A DNA stretch of 64,000 nt from Methylobacterium sp. WL1 (GTDB lineage: Bacteria; Pseudomonadota; Alphaproteobacteria; Rhizobiales; Beijerinckiaceae), in the NCBI RefSeq assembly GCF_008000895.1, contig NZ_CP042823.1:4381001-4445000 (forward strand), given 5' to 3'. The translations under genes were made by a program, and so were the position numbers. The notes beneath the pieces were generated by a model. That model made no database searches, was not told the DNA's origin, and saw only the letters and a list, made by a program, of their open reading frames with translations. Below are positions 7,570-15,480 of this stretch, one piece after another (positions within the stretch are counted from its first letter, which is position 1; the number at the start of each line of letters is the position of its first letter).

Positions 7570-8237
7570 GACAGACCCAAGGCCGTAGCGAACCGCTCCC
7601 GCGCCCGGCTCACCCGGCTTTTCACTGTGCCGACCTGGCAGCCGAGGATGGCAGCCGCCTCCTCGTGCCGGAGCCCGTCCACCGTCACCAGCAGCAAGGT
7701 CTCGCGTTGGTCCTCGGGAAGGGTCTCCAGCGCGCCCTGCAACTCGGAGAGGGCGATCCGATGCTCTTGGTCGGGTGCCGATGACAGCGTACCCGCGATG
7801 GCCCCGTCAACGTCCTCGATCTCGCGCCGCATGCGCTGGCTTTGGTTCAGATGCGTGTTGCGGAGGATCGTGAACAGCCAAGCGATGAGGTTCGTGCCGT
7901 CCTCGAACCGGAACCGGTGTTCCCAGGCCTTGAGCAGAGTCGCCTGGACCAAGTCGTCCGCTTGGGCGGCGGCGGCCGTCCGCACCAGGGCGAAGCGGCG
8001 CAGGCGCGGCACGAGGGCGATGAGTTCGTCGCCAAACGATTTTGTGACCTGTCGTTCCGCCTCGGCGTCGAGTAAGGCGGCACGGAGGCGAAGCAAAACC
8101 TGGCCGAGCCGCGTATCGTCTTCGACCGCATCTATTTCAGGGATGAGCTCATTCAGTTGCCGTCCGATTGCATCCTGGACGTGACGGGGCAATCCCTCGA
8201 TCGGCGAAGGTTCGTCAGAGATCGTTCTTAAGTACAT
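7566..8237 (-). CDS. EcfG-like ECF sigma factor
   Basis: A 223-aa RNA polymerase sigma factor. Region 2 spans about residues 69-140 (LIALVPRLRRFALVRT, ADDLVQATLLKAWEHRFRF, NLIAWLFTILRN). Region 4 spans about 165-218, with an HTH around EEAAAILGCQVGTVKSRVSR. These motifs match the EcfG group that runs the alphaproteobacterial general stress response. The N-terminal 60 residues are extra and contain an IGRQLNELIPEI...TRLGQVLLRL pattern resembling the anti-sigma factor NepR. The gene is divergent from the PAS-LuxR regulator at 8442 and coupled to the small gene at 7360. Confidence 0.88.
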   Translation of the reverse strand: MYLRTISDEPSPIEGLPRHVQDAIGRQLNELIPEIDAVEDDTRLGQVLLRLRAALLDAEAERQVTKSFGDELIALVPRLRRFALVRTAAAAQADDLVQATLLKAWEHRFRFEDGTNLIAWLFTILRNTHLNQSQRMRREIEDVDGAIAGTLSSAPDQEHRIALSELQGALETLPEDQRETLLLVTVDGLRHEEAAAILGCQVGTVKSRVSRARERFATALGLS

Positions 8238-8375
8238 GCAGGGGACTCGATCTTCATGCAGGCAACGACTGGTTGTATCCGCCCCTATACGGTGGAGATC
8301 ACAAAAACGGTTCTGACTGATCGATCACGTTCACGTCAATGATCCAAATATACCAATCGATCGCTAGTCTGCACT

Positions 8376-8401
8376 GGAACCCTCCTGTGCGGTGGCCTGT
8401 T
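8376..8401 (+). promoter_or_regulatory. candidate EcfG-type promoter
   Basis: GGAAC at 8376-8380 is followed after 17 bp by TGTT, one base away from the known EcfG consensus GGAAC-N16/17-CGTT. It lies 41 bp upstream of the GTG start of the PAS-LuxR gene. It would place that gene under the general stress response. Confidence 0.5.
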
Positions 8402-8441
8402 ACGGCTTGGCTTGATTCAGGCATTGGGAGGGTGGTCGAAG

Positions 8442-9902
8442 GTGACGGTTGGCGTCGACAGGCATGAGCTTCGGCAGATCATCGCCGGCCTCACCGAAGG
8501 GGTGATCCTGGTCGAGCCCGACCAGTCCATTGCCTACGCCAACGAGGCTGCCCTCGCGATGCATGGCGCTGAGACTATCGACGAACTTGGCGGGACGGTT
8601 GACGCCTACCGCGAGCGTTTCGCGCTTCGCTACCGCAACAACCACACCCCGAACCAGTATCCGATGGAGCGCGTCGTCTCCGGCGAGCGCTTCCACGACG
8701 TCATCGTCGACGTGAAGCGGACCGACCGGCCCGACGTCGACTTCGTCCATTCCCTGCGCAGCCTCGTCGCGACCGACCATGAGGGCAATCCGAGCTGTCT
8801 CGCGCTCATCCTGAAGGACGTCTCGGACCAGTTCGAGGCCGAGGAGCGCTTCGAGGCCACCTTCAACGCCAACCCGGCCCCGGCGGTGATCTGCCGGCTC
8901 TCGGACCTGCGCCACGTCAAGGTGAACCTCGGCTTCCTGGAGATGACCGGATACACCCGCGACGCCGTGATCGGGCGCAGCGTCTACGAGGTCGACGTGC
9001 TGGCCGGCGCCCGGAGCCGGGACCTGGCGATCAACCGGCTTAACCAGGGTGCCACGATCCCGCAGATGGAGGCATGCCTCGACCTGCCGGACGGCGGCAC
9101 CCGCTACGTCATCGTCGCCGGCCAGCCGATGGAGTTGGGCGACGAACCATGCATGCTGTTCACCTTCGCCGACCTGGACCTGCGCCGGAAGGCGGAGACG
9201 GCATTGCGCCAGAGCGAGGAACGGTTCGCCAAGGCGTTCCGCCTGACGCCCGTGCCCACCTTGCTGGCGCGCGCTGACGGTTTCGCTGTCACGAGCACCA
9301 ACGAGGCCTTCACCCGGGTATTCGGCTACGGAACGGACAAGGTTTCCGGGCGCTCGCCAGCGGATCTCGGCCTCTGGGTCCACGATGCCGCCCGGATCAA
9401 GTTCGAGACGGCGGTGGCGCGCACCGGTTACGTCCTCGGCCTGGAGGTCTGCCTCAGGCACGAGGACGGCACCAACTTCGATTGCCTGGTCTCGGCCGAG
9501 CGCGTGGAGATCGGCACCGAGACCTTCGCCCTCATGGTCCTGCAGGACATCACCGAGCGCAAGCGCAGCGAGCGCGAGCTGTTCGAGGCCATCGAAGCGG
9601 TGATGGCCGACACCTCGTGGTTCAGCCGCGGGCTGATCGAGAAGCTCGCCAACCTGCGCCGGCCCGGAGCCGACCACCAAGACGGCATTGTCCCGAACGT
9701 CACGGTGCGCGAACGACAGATCCTGGACCTGATCTGCCAGGGGCTCGGAGACGACGCCATTGCCGGGCGGCTCCACCTTTCCAGGAACACGGTGCGGAAC
9801 CACTCCGCGTCGCTCTACCGGAAACTCGGCGTCCACAAGCGCTCCGAAGCGATCGTCTGGGGCCGCGACAACGGTTTTCCGGCCTCCGGCCCTGGCAAAT
9901 AA
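8442..9902 (+). CDS. triple-PAS protein with LuxR-type DNA-binding domain
   Basis: About 486 aa. Three PAS-like modules (roughly residues 5-125, 135-250 and 258-380; a DITERKRSERELFEAIE linker follows the third) lead into a C-terminal LuxR HTH (about 415-475: TVRERQILDLICQGLGDDAI, then LHLSRNTVRNH). There is no receiver or kinase domain, so sensing and DNA binding are in one chain. An upstream TTG is possible, but GTG 8442 sits behind GGGAGGG and is preferred. It is divergent from the EcfG-like sigma gene, has a candidate EcfG promoter, and heads the stress-protein island. Confidence 0.85.
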   Translation: MTVGVDRHELRQIIAGLTEGVILVEPDQSIAYANEAALAMHGAETIDELGGTVDAYRERFALRYRNNHTPNQYPMERVVSGERFHDVIVDVKRTDRPDVDFVHSLRSLVATDHEGNPSCLALILKDVSDQFEAEERFEATFNANPAPAVICRLSDLRHVKVNLGFLEMTGYTRDAVIGRSVYEVDVLAGARSRDLAINRLNQGATIPQMEACLDLPDGGTRYVIVAGQPMELGDEPCMLFTFADLDLRRKAETALRQSEERFAKAFRLTPVPTLLARADGFAVTSTNEAFTRVFGYGTDKVSGRSPADLGLWVHDAARIKFETAVARTGYVLGLEVCLRHEDGTNFDCLVSAERVEIGTETFALMVLQDITERKRSERELFEAIEAVMADTSWFSRGLIEKLANLRRPGADHQDGIVPNVTVRERQILDLICQGLGDDAIAGRLHLSRNTVRNHSASLYRKLGVHKRSEAIVWGRDNGFPASGPGK

Positions 9903-9994
9903 AAACCTGCCAACTGGTACATCTGCATCATTGTTCGGCGGGATCGGCGGGCCACCTGACGGTTGCGTCAATCGTCCAGGCTTTGGAGAGCACC

Positions 9995-10156
9995 GTGAAC
10001 GCCCAGAAGACGACGGACAGCTCAGAAAAGATCAGAGGCTCGATCGCGGAAGCCATTGGAAAGTTGGTCGGCGCCCCCAAAGTCGAGGCTGAGGGCAAGT
10101 CCCAGCAGAAATTACCGAAGTCCGCCGTGAAACCGGAGGCCACCCCTAAGCCCTAG
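9995..10156 (+). CDS. short CsbD-like protein
   Basis: A 53-aa protein with the CsbD-type helix EKIRGSIAEAIGKLVGAPKVEAEGK followed by a lysine/proline-rich tail. It is too short for many gene callers. GTG 9995 has GGAG at 6 nt. It is the first of four CsbD-type proteins between here and 12552. CsbD proteins are stress-induced in many bacteria, with unclear molecular function. The sequence TGCATCATT at 9924-9932 upstream equals one arm of the palindrome at 7262. Confidence 0.65.
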   Translation: MNAQKTTDSSEKIRGSIAEAIGKLVGAPKVEAEGKSQQKLPKSAVKPEATPKP

Positions 10157-10213
10157 CCTCGGTCAAGCGTCGCAGCCGACGAACACTCTTCGAACTGGAA
10201 AAGGACACATCTT

Positions 10214-10717
10214 ATGGTTGATACGGATCGGATCACAGGCGCTGCCAAGGAGCTCGGTGGCAAGGTGCAGGGCACGGTGGGCGACCTCACCGGTTCGAAG
10301 CGGGACTCGGTAGAGGGCCGCGCCCGCGAGGCTCAGGGTGCCGCCGAGAACCTGTACGGCCAGGCCAAGGACACCGTGCGCGACGCCGCGGAGACGGTAG
10401 CCGACACGGCACGCGACCTCGGCGGCAGGGTCCGCGACACGGTCGGCAGCCTGATCGGGTCCGACGACGTCGAGGACCGCGCGCGTCGCGCTCAGGGTGC
10501 TGCGAGCGACACCTACGAGCGCGGCGAACGCTACGTCCGCAATACCGGTCGCGATGTCTACGACCGCGCCGGGGACGCCTACGAGAACGGCAGCCGCTCG
10601 CTGCGCCAGGGCGGCCGTGAGGCCACCAGCCAGATCGCCGAGCACCCCATCGCCGCGCTGCTCGTCGCTGGCCTGCTCGGCTACGGCCTCGGCCTGCTCA
10701 TCCACGGCCGCGACTGA
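10214..10717 (+). CDS. CsbD/ElaB-like membrane-anchored stress protein
   Basis: A 167-aa protein with two CsbD-like helical units at the N-terminus (ITGAAKELGGKVQGTVGDLT; a second around RDLGGRVRDTVGSLIG). Charged helical repeats follow, and a C-terminal membrane segment (about 147-163: IAALLVAGLLGYGLGLLI) ends in HGRD. This resembles the DUF883/ElaB layout, in which a helical domain is tethered to the inner membrane. An AAGGA ribosome-binding site precedes ATG 10214. A perfect hairpin follows the stop. Confidence 0.8.
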   Translation: MVDTDRITGAAKELGGKVQGTVGDLTGSKRDSVEGRAREAQGAAENLYGQAKDTVRDAAETVADTARDLGGRVRDTVGSLIGSDDVEDRARRAQGAASDTYERGERYVRNTGRDVYDRAGDAYENGSRSLRQGGREATSQIAEHPIAALLVAGLLGYGLGLLIHGRD

Positions 10718-10739
10718 CCCCTTCGCGCCGCAACGGATC

Positions 10740-10772
10740 GGTTCGGCCGCGCGGGGACTGCGCGGCCGAACC
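10740..10772 (+). terminator. 13-bp perfect hairpin
   Basis: GGTTCGGCCGCGC-N7-GCGCGGCCGAACC, 23 bp after the stop of the preceding gene. There is no T-run, so it may act as an mRNA 3' stabiliser or a Rho-assisted terminator. Confidence 0.65.
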
Positions 10773-10844
10773 TGATGGTTCCCCCCGCCCACCCTCTCGA
10801 ACGACCGAACTTCTCGGACGACCGACGACCCGGAGTACCTGTAC

Positions 10845-11765
10845 GTGTCCACTTCCCCCGTCATTCCCTCGACCGCGCTCGCGGCCTCGGCCGACACCCG
10901 CACCGTCCTGCTGAACCAGGTGTCTTGGGGCGCAATCTTCGCCGGTGCCGTCACTGCGCTGGTGACCCAGGTCGTCCTCAACATGGTCGGCGTCGGTGTC
11001 GGCCTGTCGAGCGTTAGCACCACAGCCGCCGACAACCCGGCCGCGTCGACCCTGTCCATGGGCGCTGGCATCTGGTTCGTAGCTTCCGGCATCGTCGCCT
11101 CGCTGGCCGGCGGTTTCCTCGCCGGACGACTGTCGGGCAAGCCGGTGACCGGGGCTGCCGGCTTGCACGGACTGGTCTCTTGGGCGGTAACGACCCTGGT
11201 GGTGCTCTACCTGCTGACCTCGGCGGCCGGTGGCCTCATCGGCGGTGCCTTCTCGGGCGTGACCAGCACGCTCGGCGGCGCCGGCTCCCTCGTGGGCGGC
11301 ACAGTGCAGACGGCGGCCCAGGCTGCTGCCCCCTCGCTGTCGAAGATCTCTAATCCCTTCGACGGCATCGAGCAGTCGGTTCGCAACCAAGCCGCCGGCC
11401 AGGATCCGCAGGCCGCCAAGGAGGCTGCCGTCGCCGCGATCCGCGCCATCTTCACGGGTGACGCGTCGCAGAAGGCACAGGCCGAGAACCGCGCCGCGGA
11501 CGCGCTGGCCAAGGCCCAGGGCATCCCGGTCGATCAGGCCAAGACCCAGATCCAGACCTACGAGAAGCAGTACACCGAGGCCGTCGCCACGGCCAAGCAG
11601 AAGGCTGAGGCCGCAGCCGTCGTCGCCAAGTCGGCCGCCACCCAGGGCGCGTTCTACGGTGCGCTCGCGCTGATCCTCGGCGCCCTGGCGGGCTTCTTCG
11701 GCGGCCGCCTCGGCGCCCCGAAGCTCCACACCCTCGCCGCCAGCTACGACGCCCGTCGCGTCTGA
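10845..11765 (+). CDS. multi-pass membrane protein (PhnA-like annotation type)
   Basis: A 306-aa protein. Its hydrophobic segments are at about 25-50 (VSWGAIFAGAVTALVTQVVL), 72-98, 107-130 and 265-290, and glycine-rich stretches are typical of packed helices. Between the third and fourth segments lies a soluble alanine-rich helical part (about 170-260). Homologues in methylobacteria are often labelled PhnA-like, but nothing here indicates phosphonate metabolism. GTG 10845 with upstream CGGAG is the likely start. It sits among CsbD-type stress genes, so a role in envelope stress is a guess. Confidence 0.65.
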   Translation: MSTSPVIPSTALAASADTRTVLLNQVSWGAIFAGAVTALVTQVVLNMVGVGVGLSSVSTTAADNPAASTLSMGAGIWFVASGIVASLAGGFLAGRLSGKPVTGAAGLHGLVSWAVTTLVVLYLLTSAAGGLIGGAFSGVTSTLGGAGSLVGGTVQTAAQAAAPSLSKISNPFDGIEQSVRNQAAGQDPQAAKEAAVAAIRAIFTGDASQKAQAENRAADALAKAQGIPVDQAKTQIQTYEKQYTEAVATAKQKAEAAAVVAKSAATQGAFYGALALILGALAGFFGGRLGAPKLHTLAASYDARRV

Positions 11766-11777
11766 ATCGACCACCCC

Positions 11778-11798
11778 GGCCGGTCTCAACGACCGGCC
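11778..11798 (+). terminator. 8-bp perfect hairpin
   Basis: GGCCGGTC-TCAAC-GACCGGCC, 12 bp after the membrane-protein stop. GC-rich stem without a T-run. Confidence 0.55.
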
Positions 11799-11840
11799 CG
11801 AGCCTGAATATCCCCCCTCTCACATCGAAGGAGCCATCCC

Positions 11841-12044
11841 ATGAGCAGCACCACGGACAAGCTTAAGGGCCTCGCCAACGAGGCTGCCGGGAACGTCAAG
11901 CAGGCCGCCGGCAAGGTCACGGGCAACGATAAGCTGGTCGTCGAGGGCAAGGCCCAGGAGCTCAAGGGCGAGGCTCAGCGCACCGTCGGCGAGGCCAAGG
12001 ACGGCATCGCCTCGGTCGTCGACAAGGTCACCGGCAAGCGCTGA
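11841..12044 (+). CDS. CsbD family protein
   Basis: A 67-aa protein of canonical CsbD length: TDKLKGLANEAAGNVKQAAG followed by KVTGNDKLVVEGKAQELKGE and a VDKVTGKR end. GAAGGAG precedes ATG 11841. CsbD-like proteins are small hydrophilic helical proteins induced by general stress. The gene is bracketed by hairpins at 11778 and 12053, so it may be transcribed or processed as its own unit. Confidence 0.9.
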   Translation: MSSTTDKLKGLANEAAGNVKQAAGKVTGNDKLVVEGKAQELKGEAQRTVGEAKDGIASVVDKVTGKR

Positions 12045-12052
12045 ACCGAAAC

Positions 12053-12085
12053 GGCGGCGGGAACTCCTCTCGAGGTCCCGCCGCC
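12053..12085 (+). terminator. 10-bp perfect hairpin
   Basis: GGCGGCGGGA...TCCCGCCGCC with a 13-nt loop, 8 bp after the CsbD stop. Confidence 0.55.
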
Positions 12086-12114
12086 TCGATCATCACCGAA
12101 TCCAGGAGTATCCC

Positions 12115-12552
12115 ATGAACGGAGATCAGTTCCGCGGCGCGTCCCGACACCTCAAGGGTCGCGCGCAGACCGCCGTCGGCGGCATCACCGGTGATCCGGC
12201 CCGTCAGGTGCGCGGTGCCGTGAACCAAGTCGCCGGCGGCGCGCAGTATGCCTACGGCCGCGCACGCGACCGGGCTGAGGACCTCATCGAGGATGGACGT
12301 GACATCGCGCATGAGGTTCGGGAACGCGCCGGTGACCTGATCGAAGACGGGCGTCATCTCGTCGACGACGCGCGCGACCGGGCCGGCAACCTCATCTCGG
12401 ACGGCCGTGATCTCGCCCGCCACGCCCGTAAGCGCGGCACCACCTATGGCCGGCAGGCCGTGCGCTACGCCGACGACAACCGCACCTCCACCCTGCTCGG
12501 CCTCGCCGCCGTCGCCTTCGCGGTCGGTTGGCTGTCCCGTCGCCGGCGCTGA
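12115..12552 (+). CDS. CsbD-like protein with 18-residue repeats and membrane tail
   Basis: A 145-aa protein. Residues 1-45 are CsbD-like (FRGASRHLKGRAQTAVGGIT). Residues 51-104 contain three consecutive 18-aa repeats of the form R-x-R-A-x-x-L-I-x-D-G-R, and residues about 123-141 form a hydrophobic segment (STLLGLAAVAFAVGWL) before RRRR. It is probably a helical rod anchored to the membrane by its C-terminus. AGGAG precedes ATG 12115. Its architecture is parallel to the protein at 10214, indicating duplication and divergence within this island. Confidence 0.75.
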   Translation: MNGDQFRGASRHLKGRAQTAVGGITGDPARQVRGAVNQVAGGAQYAYGRARDRAEDLIEDGRDIAHEVRERAGDLIEDGRHLVDDARDRAGNLISDGRDLARHARKRGTTYGRQAVRYADDNRTSTLLGLAAVAFAVGWLSRRRR

Positions 12553-12576
12553 ACCCGCAATCCTGGAGCCCGTCCC

Positions 12577-12684
12577 ATGATCCGCAAGCTGATCACCGCC
12601 TTCGTGCTCCCGAAGGTCATCGCCTACGTCAGCCGCCGGCTCGGTCGTTGGTCCTCCGCGCCGACGAATCGTCGGGGCTACTGA
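12577..12684 (+). CDS. 35-aa cationic small protein
   Basis: A short frame, MIRKLITAFVLPKVIAYVSR followed by a basic tail ending RRGY. GGAG lies 8 nt before the ATG, and the gene begins 25 bp after the preceding stop. The N-terminal half could form an amphipathic or membrane-associated helix. No homologue is recalled with confidence. The ribosome-binding site and gene-tight spacing support it being real. Confidence 0.5.
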   Translation: MIRKLITAFVLPKVIAYVSRRLGRWSSAPTNRRGY

Positions 12685-12726
12685 CCTTCCCGTCGCTGTC
12701 GAACCCCCTCCAGGATACCATCCACG

Positions 12727-13173
12727 ATGAAGCTGACCCTCGCCCTCGCCGCCACCGTCGCCGCCACCTTGGTCGGCCTGCCGGCCTATGCGGCACCGCC
12801 CTCCGCCGCGCCCGTCGAAGCGCTGGTTCGCGGTGATCTGCCGACCCACTACGTCCAGTACAGGCGGATCGGTCATCGTCACGGCTGGCGTGGCGGGCGC
12901 GGCTACGGGCGGGGCTACGGCTATGGTCGGGGCTACGGCTACCGTCGCGGACCCGGGGTCGGCGCAGCCGTCGGCGCCGGCGTCGCCGGACTGGCGGCCG
13001 GCGCCATTATCGGTGGCGCCATCGCGAATTCGCAGGCTCAGGCCGCCCCGGTGGTGGTGCAGGGCGGACCCGATCCGGAAGCGGTCGCCGCCTGCGCCCG
13101 TCGCTTCCGCTCCTACGATGCCGCCAGCGGCACCTATCTTGGCAACGATGGCGACCGTCACCCCTGCCCGTGA
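12727..13173 (+). CDS. BA14K family protein
   Basis: A 148-aa exported protein. It has a signal peptide (about 1-23, ending AYAAPP), a Gly/Tyr/Arg-rich stretch with repeated GYGRGYGYGRG, a hydrophobic glycine/alanine segment (GVAGLAAGAIIGGAIA), and a C-terminal BA14K module (ACARRFRSYDAASGTYLGND, then the HPCP end). BA14K was described as an immunoreactive, lectin-like Brucella protein, and relatives occur across Rhizobiales. The paired cysteines (AACAR and HPCP) probably form a disulphide. Confidence 0.88.
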   Translation: MKLTLALAATVAATLVGLPAYAAPPSAAPVEALVRGDLPTHYVQYRRIGHRHGWRGGRGYGRGYGYGRGYGYRRGPGVGAAVGAGVAGLAAGAIIGGAIANSQAQAAPVVVQGGPDPEAVAACARRFRSYDAASGTYLGNDGDRHPCP

Positions 13174-13316
13174 TCACCCGAACCACCGGGTCCGCCAGCG
13201 CGGCGGGCCCGGGTCCATGACGGCATAGCTCCCGGACGCCCGCGCGGATCCGTGGATGTCTCGTGTTGCCGACACCCCGCGGACATCCCCGACCTCGATC
13301 CGAAAGCTCGCCATCC

Positions 13317-13548
13317 ATGCGCCCGTACCTTGCCGAGTTCATCGGCACCTTCGTCCTTGTCTTCTGCGGCTGCGGCTGCGGCTGCGGCAGCGCGGTGCTC
13401 GCGGCCGACCATAGCCGCCGGCCTCTACGGCTCGATGCGCGCCCTCGATCCGGTTCTCCAGATGCCCGAGCGGCAAGGTCTGCAGGGCGCTGGCAGGCGA
13501 GACCGAACAGCGGATGGAGAAGGCCGGTATCAAGCCGACCGAGTTCTA
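13317..13548 (+). pseudogene. aquaporin Z-type gene remnant
   Basis: The first 25 codons (MRPYLAEFIGTFVLVFCGCG, then SAVLAAD after extra residues) match the first transmembrane helix of AqpZ-type aquaporins. The Gly-Cys pair of that helix is expanded to GCGCGCG by four copies of the hexamer TGCGGC (13365-13388). After LAADH the similarity stops, and no NPA motif or further membrane helices follow. The rest up to 13548 is unrecognised. It is read as a truncated aquaporin, possibly fused to another fragment. Confidence 0.6.
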
Positions 13549-13666
13549 GCCCCTCCCTCCCAAACCAGCCTGGCCCCATGCCGGGTCAGATCCCGGTCGC
13601 CGGCACGGTGGCTGAGTCCCCGCGGGCGGACCTCCGTTCGATCCTCTTAACCGACAAGGAAAACCG

Positions 13667-14167
13667 ATGAGCAAAGGCTATCCCTCGATGACCGCGCTGC
13701 TGGGCCTGTTGGCCGTGGCCGGCTACCAGAACCGCGACAAGCTCGCCGAGCTGCTGAGGGCCCCTGACGCCCCATTGTCCCCCTCGCTCAACCCGGGCCA
13801 CGGCACTGTCCCGCCGATCCCGAACACCGCATCCCACACCAGCGCCACGGGTGGCATCGGCAATCTTGGCAACCTGTTTGGTGGTCTGGGCACGGCAGGC
13901 GTCGGCGGTCTGATCGCCAGCGGCTTGAGCGAACTCGTCGACCACTTCACCAAGGGTGGCCACGGCGAGACGGCGAACTCGTGGGTCAACCAGGGTGTCA
14001 ACCGCGACATCCCCGAGGCCGACCTCGAACGCGCCATCGGCCCAGACACCCTCGACCACCTCACCCAGCAGACCGGCCTGAGCCGCAGCGCACTCCTGTC
14101 GCGCCTCTCGCGCGAGCTGCCCTCGGCCATCGACCGCTACGCCACCGACGGCCGCCGCCCGGCTTGA
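13667..14167 (+). CDS. YidB family protein (DUF937)
   Basis: A 166-aa protein. A hydrophobic N-terminal helix ([15 protein letters not shown]) is followed by a glycine-rich linker and a C-terminal YidB-like domain with [20 protein letters not shown] and the [20 protein letters not shown] helix. The AAGGA ribosome-binding site is clear. YidB-like proteins are widespread, and their biochemical role is not established. The gene lies in the island of envelope and stress proteins and precedes the coiled-coil protein at 14272. Confidence 0.85.
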   Translation: MSKGYPSMTALLGLLAVAGYQNRDKLAELLRAPDAPLSPSLNPGHGTVPPIPNTASHTSATGGIGNLGNLFGGLGTAGVGGLIASGLSELVDHFTKGGHGETANSWVNQGVNRDIPEADLERAIGPDTLDHLTQQTGLSRSALLSRLSRELPSAIDRYATDGRRPA

Positions 14168-14271
14168 GGCCACGACGCGGCCGGTGCCTCAGGGCGCCGG
14201 CCGTACGAGACGCCGGGCGACGCCGCGCCGGGGTTCGATCCACCGCCTATCCCCGACCTTGCGAGAACCCC

Positions 14272-15405
14272 ATGGCCATCGACTATCGCTCCGAACTGCG
14301 CAGACCCTTGCCGTTCAGCCTCGCGGTCGTGGCCACCGTCCTGCTGATCTGGCTCATCGTCGCGTCCATCGCCGGCTCGCGCCAGCGTAGCGCCCGCGAC
14401 CATCGCATCGAGGACCTGCAGGGCCAACAGACGGCGCTCCGGACCGACTTGGACCGGCAGATCTCGACCGCCGGCACTTTGAGCGCGTTGCAGGCCAAGA
14501 TCGCCACCGCCCAACAGCAGGACCAACAGGCGAGCAAGGCGGCCGAGGCGGCGAAGTCCCGCGCCGCGACCCTGAACCAGGAGCAGCAGGCGGCCGAAGC
14601 CAAGGCGAGCGAGGCGAAGAAGGCGGCCGAGGCCGAGACGCAGAAGCTTACCGATCTACAATCCCAGATCACGCAAGCCGAGGGGAAGCTGTCCCCGTTG
14701 CGCGAGGCCATCGCCACCGCCGAGAAGGCCGCCGTCGACCGGACCCAAGATCTCGCCGAGGTCGGACGCCGCCTCGAGGAAGCCCGGGTGCAGGAGGCCA
14801 AGCTGCGCGCCGATCTCGCGACCATGACCCAGGAGGCCACGGCCAAGACGGCCGACCTCGCCAAGGCCGAGGAGCGCCAGCAGAACGCCCGCGAGGCCGC
14901 CGCCGCCGCCCAGAAGGAACTGGCCGATGCCCGGACCGCGACCGAACAAGCCACCAAGCAGCGCACGGACACCGAGCAGGCCGTCGCAGCCCTGACCGCC
15001 AACAAGGACAAGCTCGCCGCCGAGGTCGAGCAGGCGAACCGCGATGCCCAGCAGGCCCGCGACGCCCTGGCGAACGTCCGCAAGGAACTCGCCGAGGCCC
15101 AGGCGCAGCGCGACCGCGTCGTGTCCGAGCGAGGCCAGGCAGAGCAGGCGCTACAGAAGCTCTCCGCCGACCGCGATGCCGACACGGCGGCCCTCGACGC
15201 CCTGCGCGAGCGCCAGACAGACGCTCAGGCCGAGCTGGCCACGCTGAGCGAGACGCTGGCCACCCGCAACAAAGAGGCGGCAGCCCTCGACGAGCGGCTG
15301 GCCGCGGCTCGGCAGGACTTGTCCGCCGCCCAGGCGAAGCTCGCAGAAACCCGCCAGCAGCTCGCCACCCCGCCGGCCGCGGTGCCGAGCCAGCCGGCTC
15401 GCTGA
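14272..15405 (+). CDS. membrane-anchored long coiled-coil protein
   Basis: A 377-aa protein. One transmembrane helix sits near the N-terminus (about 13-34: LPFSLAVVATVLLIWLIVAS) and is followed by about 300 residues of continuous coiled coil rich in A, E, K, Q and R. The extreme C-terminus is proline-rich (TPPAAVPSQPAR). The open frame extends upstream, but the ATG at 14272 starts the hydrophobic helix at a natural position. Topology would place the coil in the periplasm. It could be a spacer or scaffold between inner membrane and wall. No enzymatic motif is present. Confidence 0.75.
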   Translation: MAIDYRSELRRPLPFSLAVVATVLLIWLIVASIAGSRQRSARDHRIEDLQGQQTALRTDLDRQISTAGTLSALQAKIATAQQQDQQASKAAEAAKSRAATLNQEQQAAEAKASEAKKAAEAETQKLTDLQSQITQAEGKLSPLREAIATAEKAAVDRTQDLAEVGRRLEEARVQEAKLRADLATMTQEATAKTADLAKAEERQQNAREAAAAAQKELADARTATEQATKQRTDTEQAVAALTANKDKLAAEVEQANRDAQQARDALANVRKELAEAQAQRDRVVSERGQAEQALQKLSADRDADTAALDALRERQTDAQAELATLSETLATRNKEAAALDERLAAARQDLSAAQAKLAETRQQLATPPAAVPSQPAR

Positions 15406-15413
15406 GACGACGG

Positions 15414-15445
15414 CGATCCACGCGGGCAACCACCCGCGTGGATCG
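15414..15445 (+). terminator. 13-bp perfect hairpin
   Basis: CGATCCACGCGGG-N6-CCCGCGTGGATCG, 8 bp after the coiled-coil gene stop. Confidence 0.65.
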
Positions 15446-15480
15446 ACCATCCCGGGGCCATCGCACGTAAAGATCGCATC

